The notes beneath the pieces are model-generated. The model saw only the letters and a program-made list of their open reading frames with translations, had not been told where the DNA came from and did no database searches. From Sphingomonadaceae bacterium (GTDB taxonomy: Bacteria > Pseudomonadota > Alphaproteobacteria > Sphingomonadales > Sphingomonadaceae): a DNA stretch of 55,833 nucleotides. Made by a program: the position numbers and the translations under genes. Positions within the stretch are counted from its first letter, which is position 1. Each line of letters opens with the position of its first letter. The stretch spans positions 1 to 55,833 of the forward strand of contig JANYGB010000047.1 in the NCBI GenBank assembly GCA_025359445.1, written 5' to 3'. Shown here one piece after another: positions 1 to 6,630 of this stretch.

Positions 1-1
1 T

Positions 2-64
2 GAAAGGATCAAGCGAAAGACCATCGAGCATCGGCGCTTGCAACACCGCAAGCTTGCCGCCTAA
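2..64 (+). CDS. 3' end of an unidentified gene
   Basis: An open frame runs from the window edge to a TAA at 62-64. The roughly 20 visible residues are strongly basic (many Arg, Lys and His). This could be the tail of a gene to the left or chance; too little is visible to name it. The stretch from 65 to about 174 shows nothing recognisable. Confidence 0.2.
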   Translation, partial: ERIKRKTIEHRRLQHRKLAA

Positions 65-174
65 CATCAACCCCAAGACGAGGCCTGCACTCCGCTAATC
101 TACGCCGCACTTTGCGCCAAATGTTCTGACGACGGACAGATCCGATCGCCGCGCGGCGCAAGCGCGAGGGAATT

Positions 175-420
175 CTGACGTTTGGCAAGGCGGCGGCGAA
201 TGTCTTGGCCGAGCATCAGAGAGCTGGCGCAATGCCAAGCATCGCGGGCAATGGCTTTCGACGGTGCAAGCCTATGCATTTCCGCACTTCGGAGATGTTG
301 CGGTGAGCGAGATTGAGGGGCCCGAGGTGGGCGATGCTCTGGTTGCGATCTGGCTCGAAAAACCCGAACCCGCCCGCCGGGTCAGGCAACGCATAGTTTC
401 AGTGATCGACTGGGCGACAC
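175..420 (+). pseudogene. P4-type tyrosine integrase, N-terminal remnant
   Basis: The translation around 230-416 matches the core-binding region of P4-type phage/island integrases. It contains the SWRNAKH block, then WLSTVQAYAFP, then IWLEKPEPARRVRQRI and IDWA, which are diagnostic of that family. The preceding block, TFGKAAANVLAEH, lies in the next frame over (178-219), so a frameshift separates the two pieces. No catalytic Arg-His-Arg-Tyr domain follows; homology stops near 416. It is a dead fragment and probably marks the edge of an old integrated element next to the DAB operon. Integrases of this family normally insert at tRNA genes, but no tRNA is visible here. Confidence 0.75.
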
Positions 421-681
421 TGGCGCCCGAGTTCGGGACGAAGCGGGTTGCGGCCAGACGGGGAGTCCAACCGGGAAAGGTACAGTTAGGACATCTCGCC
501 TGCCGCCAACGCGCGAGATCAGCCGCGGCTTCGGCAAGGTGCCGTAGCGGTCCGTATCGATGGGCGGTGGCGGCAGAAAGTGCATGCCCAGCCTGGCAAG
601 CACGGGTTCGATGACCCGGTGCTTGCCGTGCATGGTTGCGCCTGTCGCTGTGTTGCCATCAACCTCGAACGCGCGGGCCAC
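382..681 (-). CDS. unrecognised short ORF behind the PII-like gene
   Basis: A 99-codon frame opens with GTG five bases after the PII-like stop codon, on the same strand, so by position it could be the last gene of the DAB operon. No Shine-Dalgarno sequence is evident. The first 60 residues contain a HGKHRV patch and a Pro run, but I do not recognise a family. The last third runs antisense through the integrase remnant, which suggests that any original gene has lost its 3' end. It may equally be a chance ORF. Confidence 0.25.
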   Translation of the reverse strand: MARAFEVDGNTATGATMHGKHRVIEPVLARLGMHFLPPPPIDTDRYGTLPKPRLISRVGGRRDVLTVPFPVGLPVWPQPASSRTRAPVSPSRSLKLCVA

Positions 682-686
682 TGCGG

Positions 687-1037
687 TCAGGCCGTGACCT
701 TGGCAAAGTAGTCCGAACGCATGACTTCGACATCCGAGAGGAAGGTTACGCCGGGTCGCTTCTCGAACAGGCGGGCAAGGCCCCGGGCGACATCGGCAAT
801 GGCATTTTCCTTGGCCACGCCGACAAACATGACGAGGCCGCTCTGGTCATTGAAGATAGTCTTGCCTTGGTGGAAGCCGCTGTGACCCATGCCGGCCACG
901 TCGCGGATCATCGTCCAACCACCGATGCCGGCAGCCTTGAGCAGTTCCTCGACGAGGGCGTAATCCTCGGCCAGCAGCACGATCTCGATCTTCTTCAGCC
1001 GGTGGAGCATCAGATCGCCGAATGCAGCGTTGGTCAT
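687..1037 (-). CDS. PII-like regulatory protein of the DAB operon
   Basis: This 116-residue protein resembles PII/GlnB-like signalling proteins. It opens with a short strand-helix unit (HRLKKIEIVL, then a helix that includes VEELLKAAG). A glycine-rich T-loop-like segment follows (GHSGFHQGK), then a second beta-alpha-beta unit. The ATG at 1037 is preferred over longer frames because it follows the dabA stop by two bases and has GGAG upstream. PII-like proteins accompany DabA/DabB in many genomes and are thought to tune bicarbonate uptake through nucleotide binding. The canonical uridylylated Tyr of GlnB is not obvious. The DAB context supports the role more strongly than the sequence alone does. 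Confidence 0.75.
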   Translation of the reverse strand: MTNAAFGDLMLHRLKKIEIVLLAEDYALVEELLKAAGIGGWTMIRDVAGMGHSGFHQGKTIFNDQSGLVMFVGVAKENAIADVARGLARLFEKRPGVTFLSDVEVMRSDYFAKVTA

Positions 1038-1039
1038 GT

Positions 1040-3592
1040 TCAAAACTCCAGTTCCTGGTTTGAGGGTGAAGCATTCCAATGGACTGCCAATTCCACATCG
1101 CGCCGCCAGCGCATGGCCTTGCCGGTGCGGGGATCGATGACGACGAGAGTGACCCAGCCTTTTCCAAACAGACGGGCAAGTATGTCGTTCGAATCCACGG
1201 CGCGCTCGACGAGTTCGAAGGGCGAGAGCACAACCGTCATCAGCCGCTGCGGTATATGGAACGGCGTGCCGTCGTCCATGAAGAGCGACTGACGCGGCAG
1301 TCCGACCCTGAGATCACCGCCATTACCCTGCAGGACGCCGATCCCACCGACCACGTTCTGGGTGACCTTGTCGCCAGAGCCATAGCGGTCGTTGTCGATG
1401 GTCGAGAACAGGTACTGGCAGTTGATCCACTGAGCGACGACCATCGGGGCCGTGAGGATCGTCGTCAGCGCCGTGCCGTCGGCATCAGTTTGCCAGTCAT
1501 AGCTGTGAAGGAAAGCGCGCCCTTCGAGATCGATTTCCCGGGTCAGCGCGCGCGGGCCGACGATGAAGGCGGCATTGCCGGCAAGGCCCCACTCCGGGCG
1601 GACTTCGCCCCAGTGCACGGCGCCTACCATCAGGTCAGCGGCAGTCCGGCCCAGTAGCGCTGCCCGTCGCTGCCGATTGGCCGCCCCTGCTTTCGCCAAG
1701 CTTTCGTCGAGGTGCTCGAGATCGTCCGAGTGGCTTTCCGGAACGGCGGAGCGATCGAAGATCACCACTTCATCGGTTGTCGTGTTGTGCTCGGCCGCAA
1801 GGAACCACGTCGTTTCTGGCAGGGCAAAGTCGCAAGCCGCCAGATCGTCGCGAACTTCTGGATTGTTGAGGATGGCAGCCAAGATCCGGGCGTTCGGTCC
1901 GCCAGCGTGTCCGCCGCAGGCGCCGCAGTCGAGCGCGGCGGCGTAGGGGTTATTGACTGCGCTGCCGCCATGGCCGACCAGCGCGACGATCCGCGCCGTC
2001 TGCGCCGGCAGTCCTGTCAGCTTGAACAGGGCAAGGGCGAAACCAAGCTTCTCTTCCCGGGTGAAGGTCGCCGTGCGGCCATGATCCCCGTCATGCCCCA
2101 GCGACGGGGCAAACGCTTTATGCCGGGACGGCGCAAACGCGCTTCCGATTCGCTTCACGAGACCCGGTGCCAAAGTGCGCGCAGCCATTAACAGACCGGC
2201 TAGCGGACCGGTTGCCTCCGCTGTTGCAAAGGCGGTCGCGGTCCCCCCCTTGCCTGCATCAAACAGGGCCGTTGCCTGCCTTGACCGCGCCTGCCCGGCA
2301 GCCAACGCAGCTGCTGCCTGGTCGCGGCCGGGAATCGGCACTTCACTGACATCGTGCTGCGGCGAGAGCAGCACCGGAAGCAGCCGTGTGCGGCGTTCGT
2401 CTCCGAACCTGTGCAGCGCGATGGGCAGGCCGAAGAATCCGGCATAGCCGTAAGTTTCGAACCGTCCCTCGGCTTCCAGCGCGCGCCGGAAAGGTTCGGA
2501 GCGGACATCGATGCAGAACACCAGCTGCGCATCGGGAGTCCCGATTTGCGGCAGTGAGGCGGCGGCAGACTGGAGCTTCGGTGCCAACGCGTTACTATAA
2601 GTCCATTCTGCGGCGGTCTGAAAAATCAGGCCAAGAGTGCCTTCCGAGATTCTGGCGACCTTGGCGAAGCGGGCGTGGCCATGCATGCCAAGCCCGGCAA
2701 CCGTCACATCAGTCAGTCCGAAATGTGCAGCGAGTGATGAGGAGGTATTCGGCGCTTCGTCCGCAATCGTGGCGTGCGGAGCTGCCCCGCCCCGCTCCAG
2801 CAGCAGCCAGAGCGCGAGGAGATCGGCCATACCAGCGGGCGCGCCGGCAGACATTTCGGGATCGGCATGCTCGTTGCGCCAGCGGATATGCCCCGCCCAA
2901 CCCGGTAGCCGCGCCACCAGTTCGGCGAGCCTGGTTTCCTCATCCCCGTGATCGATCCCTAGCGCGACAAGCCCTTCGGCAATCGCTTCCAGCGGGTCGC
3001 GCGGTAAGCTCAGCAAAAGTTGCTGCCCGGTCGCGCCGGTAAGCGCGCGGAACTCCGGATCGTAGGCAATGGCTGCTAGTGCCGCCCGGTAGAGGCCGAG
3101 CTCGCGGTTGGGCATGGGGCTCGATGCCTGTCCCTGATCGAAGAAGGCGGCGCACCACTTGGCGATGAAGCCGGCCGTAGGACCTGGTTCGCGCCGCTCA
3201 TCGTCGCGATCGTATGCCGGGAGGTCCAGCAGGTGGGCCATTAGCAGGTCGAGCCGGGAAATGTCGGGACCGACTAGTTCGAAGGCGGCATTGAGTCCAC
3301 CGAGATGCACGATAGCCGCATCGCGCAGCTCGCGTTCCCCGATCTTTCCGGCGGCGAGCAGCTTGCGCCACTGCGACAGCGGCAGGCTCTCGCGCGCGCC
3401 GAACCTTCGTGCTGCAAGCCTGACCGCCTCATCGAATGGCAGGTCCTCGAACCCGGCGAGCGGATTGACTGCAATCGCGCTTTCGAGCGGCCAGATCGGC
3501 GGAACCGTACGGCCAGAAAGCGCCACTATACCTGCGACCTCGGTCCGGGTCAGAATCGGATCGATCGCGACGATACGAGAAATCATATTCAT
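1040..3592 (-). CDS. dabA: DabA, DUF2309 inorganic-carbon accumulation subunit
   Basis: An 850-residue DUF2309 protein, the cytoplasmic subunit of the DAB (DABs accumulate bicarbonate) complex, which is held to convert CO2 to bicarbonate in one direction, driven by the membrane subunit. The zinc and active-site pattern of the family is visible: Cys360 and Asp362 in FCIDVRSE, His541 in VGHGG, and Cys556 in DCGACGG. The His-to-Cys spacing of 15 is that of the characterised protein. The start is the ATG at 3592 (MNMIS), which overlaps the dabB stop as ATGA; a frame reaching to 3703 would cover the end of dabB and is rejected. It is translationally coupled to dabB upstream and followed within two bases by the PII-like gene. 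All key residues are present, so it is probably functional. Confidence 0.93.
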   Translation of the reverse strand: MNMISRIVAIDPILTRTEVAGIVALSGRTVPPIWPLESAIAVNPLAGFEDLPFDEAVRLAARRFGARESLPLSQWRKLLAAGKIGERELRDAAIVHLGGLNAAFELVGPDISRLDLLMAHLLDLPAYDRDDERREPGPTAGFIAKWCAAFFDQGQASSPMPNRELGLYRAALAAIAYDPEFRALTGATGQQLLLSLPRDPLEAIAEGLVALGIDHGDEETRLAELVARLPGWAGHIRWRNEHADPEMSAGAPAGMADLLALWLLLERGGAAPHATIADEAPNTSSSLAAHFGLTDVTVAGLGMHGHARFAKVARISEGTLGLIFQTAAEWTYSNALAPKLQSAAASLPQIGTPDAQLVFCIDVRSEPFRRALEAEGRFETYGYAGFFGLPIALHRFGDERRTRLLPVLLSPQHDVSEVPIPGRDQAAAALAAGQARSRQATALFDAGKGGTATAFATAEATGPLAGLLMAARTLAPGLVKRIGSAFAPSRHKAFAPSLGHDGDHGRTATFTREEKLGFALALFKLTGLPAQTARIVALVGHGGSAVNNPYAAALDCGACGGHAGGPNARILAAILNNPEVRDDLAACDFALPETTWFLAAEHNTTTDEVVIFDRSAVPESHSDDLEHLDESLAKAGAANRQRRAALLGRTAADLMVGAVHWGEVRPEWGLAGNAAFIVGPRALTREIDLEGRAFLHSYDWQTDADGTALTTILTAPMVVAQWINCQYLFSTIDNDRYGSGDKVTQNVVGGIGVLQGNGGDLRVGLPRQSLFMDDGTPFHIPQRLMTVVLSPFELVERAVDSNDILARLFGKGWVTLVVIDPRTGKAMRWRRDVELAVHWNASPSNQELEF

Positions 3593-4971
3593 TTTTGTTC
3601 TCCGGGAGGGGCTGCGAGCAATCTGCCGGCATTCAGAAGTTGGACGTAAAGCGGCAGAGGAACGGGCCGCTGGGCTGCGACATAGTGCTGCTGCAGGGTC
3701 CATGCTCCGAGGAAGACGACCAGCAGAATGAGCATGGCCCAGTCAGGCGCGATCAGGGCTGCGTCGCGTCCCGCAGCCACCCCGGCCAAGCTTAAGCCGC
3801 CGCTGTGGAAGGCGACCAACGCAATCAGCGCGAGCAGCAGCGTCACCCGCGCCCGCATCGGCATCTTGGCACCGAGCCAAGCCACGAGCGTCGCCGATGC
3901 CGTCGCAAAGGCGAGCAGCAGCGGAATAAGGTTAGCATTGCCCTTGCCGATGGAGACGACAGAAAGTGCGGCACCCAGGGTTGCCGCCGCGATGAGCAGG
4001 CTCGCCCTTCCCGAGAGCACGACTGCCGGCCTTCGCGCCTTAATACCGATTGCGGAACCCGAGCCGAGGAACAGCCATGCCTTGAACAGGCCATGCGCGA
4101 TGATGTGCCAGAGTGCGGCGGCATAGGCACCGAGCCCGCAGCTCATGATCATGAAGCCCATCTGCGACACCGTTGAACCGGCGAGCGAGCGCTTGATGTC
4201 GGGGCGTACCATCATGATGCCCACTCCGAAGATCGCGCCGAACAGACCGAGCAGCATGGCGACCGCACGCGCGAAGGGGGCAGCTTCCAGCACCGGTGCG
4301 AAGCGGATCAGCAGGAAGCCGCCGGCATTGACCAGACCCGCGTGCATCAGGGCCGAAACCGGGGTCGGAGCCGTCATTGAAGAAAGCAGCCAGCCCGAGA
4401 AGGGCGGCACGGCGCAGCGGGCTGCGGCGGCAATGACCAGTAACAAGGCTGCGGCATTGATTGCAAAGAATGGCAGCTGTGCGACCCCGGGAAGGATCAC
4501 CCCGACCTGCATCGAACCGCTCTGCCAGCCAAGGATGCCGAGGGCGGCGAGCAGCACCGCATCGCCAATCAGGAAGGCGCGGCGGGCGCGCGCGGCAGCT
4601 GCGCTGGCTTCGTACCAGCCATCTGCATGGCCGATTAGCCCGGCCAGAAGCCAGCCGCTTGCACACCAGGCCGCACCCAGGGCAATGAGGTTATCGGTGA
4701 AGAGGAAGCCAAGCACCGAGGTCACGAGGAGGCCCAGCCTCACGAAGAAGCGCGAGGATTGCCGATCGGCGCGCATGTAGCGCAGGGAAAACGTCGCAAC
4801 GATTGCGGCGACGAACAAGGTAAGCAGCCCGATCGCGGTTGCCAGTCCTGCTGCAGGTGTGGCCACGCGGCCCGACAGAGCCCAGACGATCAACGCGCTA
4901 AGACCCGCAAAAAAGATTCCGGCAATTGGTATGCCGGGTGTGCGGGTGGCTTCTGCTCCCGAAAACTGCAT
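3589..4971 (-). CDS. dabB: DabB, NuoL/MrpA-type proton-conducting membrane subunit
   Basis: A 460-residue, almost wholly hydrophobic protein of the proton-conducting membrane transporter family (NuoL, MrpA, DabB), with roughly a dozen membrane spans. The family core appears as CAVPPFSGWLLSSM, then TPVSALMHAG near the middle, followed by further spans and the AHGLFKAWLF motif. In the DAB complex it is thought to pass cations to energise DabA. The ATG at 4971 is chosen because AAAGGGG lies eight bases upstream; an upstream start at 5010 would run through one of the CAATCATTG palindromes. It is the first gene of the operon and its stop overlaps the dabA start. Confidence 0.92.
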   Translation of the reverse strand: MQFSGAEATRTPGIPIAGIFFAGLSALIVWALSGRVATPAAGLATAIGLLTLFVAAIVATFSLRYMRADRQSSRFFVRLGLLVTSVLGFLFTDNLIALGAAWCASGWLLAGLIGHADGWYEASAAAARARRAFLIGDAVLLAALGILGWQSGSMQVGVILPGVAQLPFFAINAAALLLVIAAAARCAVPPFSGWLLSSMTAPTPVSALMHAGLVNAGGFLLIRFAPVLEAAPFARAVAMLLGLFGAIFGVGIMMVRPDIKRSLAGSTVSQMGFMIMSCGLGAYAAALWHIIAHGLFKAWLFLGSGSAIGIKARRPAVVLSGRASLLIAAATLGAALSVVSIGKGNANLIPLLLAFATASATLVAWLGAKMPMRARVTLLLALIALVAFHSGGLSLAGVAAGRDAALIAPDWAMLILLVVFLGAWTLQQHYVAAQRPVPLPLYVQLLNAGRLLAAPPGEQK

Positions 4972-5007
4972 CGAATGCCCCTTTCGAGGGCGCTTATGCG
5001 TCCATGG

Positions 5008-5047
5008 CAATCATTGTTAAAACAAGTTATAGAAATACCAATCATTG
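5008..5047. promoter_or_regulatory. paired CAATCATTG palindromes between dabB and the LysR gene
   Basis: The 9-bp palindrome CAATCATTG occurs at 5008-5016 and again at 5039-5047. The copies are 31 bp apart, about three helical turns. They lie in the 107-bp gap between divergent dabB (start 4971) and the LysR gene (start 5079). Spaced identical half-sites in a divergent LysR control region are the usual arrangement for a LysR tetramer. The assignment as its operator is inference. Confidence 0.55.
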
Positions 5048-5078
5048 ACGTTCAACATGGTAAGGATGAACTGAGGTT

Positions 5079-5942
5079 ATGCCCGGAACTCGAACCCTCG
5101 ACCTTGATCTGCTGCGCTGTTTCGTGACGATTGCCGAGACCGGCAGCTTCACCCGCGCCGGTGAACGGCTGGGGCGGACGCAGTCCACGATGAGCCTTCA
5201 GGTCAAACGCCTCGAAGTCCAGATCGGCCGCGCCGTATTCACCCGCACGCCGCGTTCGCTTAGCCTGACCCCGGAAGGAGAACGCCTGCTCGGCCCAGCC
5301 CGCCAACTGCTGCGGCTGAATGATGCCGCAATCGCGGAATTGTTCGAACCCGACATGACCGGCCGGGTGCGCATCGGCGTGCCGGAAGACTTTGCAACAG
5401 CCCATCTCCCCACCGTTCTGTCAGGATTTGCCAAAGCTCACCCTTTGGTGGAGCTGGAAGTTACTTGCGATCTTACGCTCAACCTTCTGGATAGGTTTCA
5501 CCAAGGCGCATTCGACCTCGTCCTGGTAAAACGCGAGCCTTCCGCGCAGCTAGAAGGTGTGCGTGTTTGGCGAGAACCTCTGGTCTGGGTGGCCCGCGAT
5601 CAGCTTGCGGTTGCTGGCCAGTCCACCGTCCCACTGGTCGTATCGCCCGAGCCCTGCGTCTATCGAAAGCGCGCCATCGACGCCCTTGAGGCGGTCGGCC
5701 GTAAGTGGCGGGTCACCTATACCTCCACCAGTCTCGCGGGCAGCCAGTCAGCCGTGAATGAGGGGCTTGGCATCACGGTGCTGCCACGAGAAATGGTGCC
5801 GCCTTTTCTGACGCCGATCGTTGATGACCCGGATCTGCCCCCGCTCTATGACACCGAGATTGCCTTGATCGAATTGCCGGGGCTATCGCAGACTGCCCAT
5901 CGCCTCGCCCTGCACATCATCGCCGCTCTCGAAAGAGGGTAG
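5079..5942 (+). CDS. LysR-family transcriptional regulator divergent from the DAB operon
   Basis: A 287-residue LysR-type regulator. The N-terminal winged helix is clear (LLRCFVTIAETGSFTRAGERLGRTQSTMSL near residues 10-40, given here only as a landmark). A substrate-binding domain begins near residue 95 (GRVRIGVPEDF). The start at 5079 has weak GAGG just upstream. It is divergently transcribed from dabB and shares the control region with the paired CAATCATTG sites, so it most likely controls the DAB genes and itself, in response to inorganic-carbon status or a related metabolite. That role is inferred from position; the ligand cannot be told. Confidence 0.88.
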   Translation: MPGTRTLDLDLLRCFVTIAETGSFTRAGERLGRTQSTMSLQVKRLEVQIGRAVFTRTPRSLSLTPEGERLLGPARQLLRLNDAAIAELFEPDMTGRVRIGVPEDFATAHLPTVLSGFAKAHPLVELEVTCDLTLNLLDRFHQGAFDLVLVKREPSAQLEGVRVWREPLVWVARDQLAVAGQSTVPLVVSPEPCVYRKRAIDALEAVGRKWRVTYTSTSLAGSQSAVNEGLGITVLPREMVPPFLTPIVDDPDLPPLYDTEIALIELPGLSQTAHRLALHIIAALERG

Positions 5943-6301
5943 GCGAAACCGACCAACAATCGGTTCGCGCCGGTCATGTTGACAGCAGCATAGTGGAATT
6001 AGTTGCTGTCCGGTGCTTGGCCCGCACGGAACGCGTAATAAATGTCGAACGCATATTCTGGAAGCACGGTGACCAGCACCAGTCCGGCCAACATCAAAAC
6101 TTGCGACACTCGGCTTTCGACGGCCTCTGCCCCCCACGACAGCATGAAGCCCGCCGCGAGGATTGCGCCGCCAAATATTCCTGCCTGAGCCAGCGGACCA
6201 GCGGCCGTGCCGTGAATCCGCATCACAATAGCTGCGGTAGCAGCCAATACGGCGAGCAGCAGATAAATCAGGAACCGGGCTCGCCATCGCCTAGCTGGCT
6301 T
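5943..6301 (-). pseudogene. sodium/calcium exchanger-family protein, decayed fragment
   Basis: Read on the minus strand, this stretch matches the N-terminal half of the first repeat of a bacterial cation (Na/Ca) exchanger family. It has LSWGAEAVE, then LVTVLPEYAFDIYYAFRAG, then, after a TAA stop at 5999-6001 and in the same frame, HYAAVNMTGANRLLVG. The NMTGANR block is a hallmark of this family and continues directly past the stop, so the stop is a nonsense lesion. The frame lacks a good start codon at its upstream end (first stop at 6302-6304). The fragment ends where the LysR gene begins. The remaining exchanger of about 300 residues is absent. Confidence 0.72.
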
Positions 6302-6426
6302 TTACGCCGGGCCACTCTCGCCTCACCCGCCAGTCGGCGAGTTCGCGGAAACAGTAGCATACCAGTGCCACCTACCAATGCAGGCAATCCAATGAATAGG
6401 GATTGATAATCCATGTTTTCACTCAT
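6268..6426 (-). CDS. possible small membrane protein, 52 residues
   Basis: An ATG at 6426 opens 52 codons with one hydrophobic segment (LFIGLPALVGG) followed by a basic stretch (RTRR, ARRK). It overlaps the upstream edge of the exchanger pseudogene in another frame. It could be the intact small gene that precedes the exchanger, or an original N-terminus now out of frame. No clear ribosome-binding site was found. I do not recognise a family. Confidence 0.3.
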   Translation of the reverse strand: MSENMDYQSLFIGLPALVGGTGMLLFPRTRRLAGEARVARRKSQLGDGEPGS

Positions 6427-6455
6427 TTGACGACATCACGAGTATGTCCGTCTAA

Positions 6456-6519
6456 ATGACCGCTTTCCACCCCAAATGCCGCGTTGCGGCTGGTTCACGA
6501 ACGACCCGGTTACGAACGC
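6456..6519. repeat. dispersed 64-bp imperfect palindrome, copy 1
   Basis: A 64-bp element with a CGCTTTCCACCCCAA left part, a GCGGCTGGTTCACGAACGAC centre, and a degenerate right end. A better-preserved copy of exactly the same length lies at 20115-20178. It fills most of the gap between the exchanger remnant and the histidine kinase gene; the rest of 6520-6630 holds nothing recognisable. Confidence 0.7.
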
Positions 6520-6630
6520 TGGGGCGCATTATCTCCGCGCCCTTTAGCCGACGTTCAACAGTGCGGCGAAGATGGAGTTCACGCTCAGCGGGGGTTGTGC
6601 CGCGTCATTTCAGAGGTTGACGAGCCGCAG

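Noticed and set aside
3593..3703. N-terminal extension of DabA to 887 residues
   Set aside because: It lies inside dabB in another frame; the ATGA overlap at 3589-3592 gives a normal DabA start.
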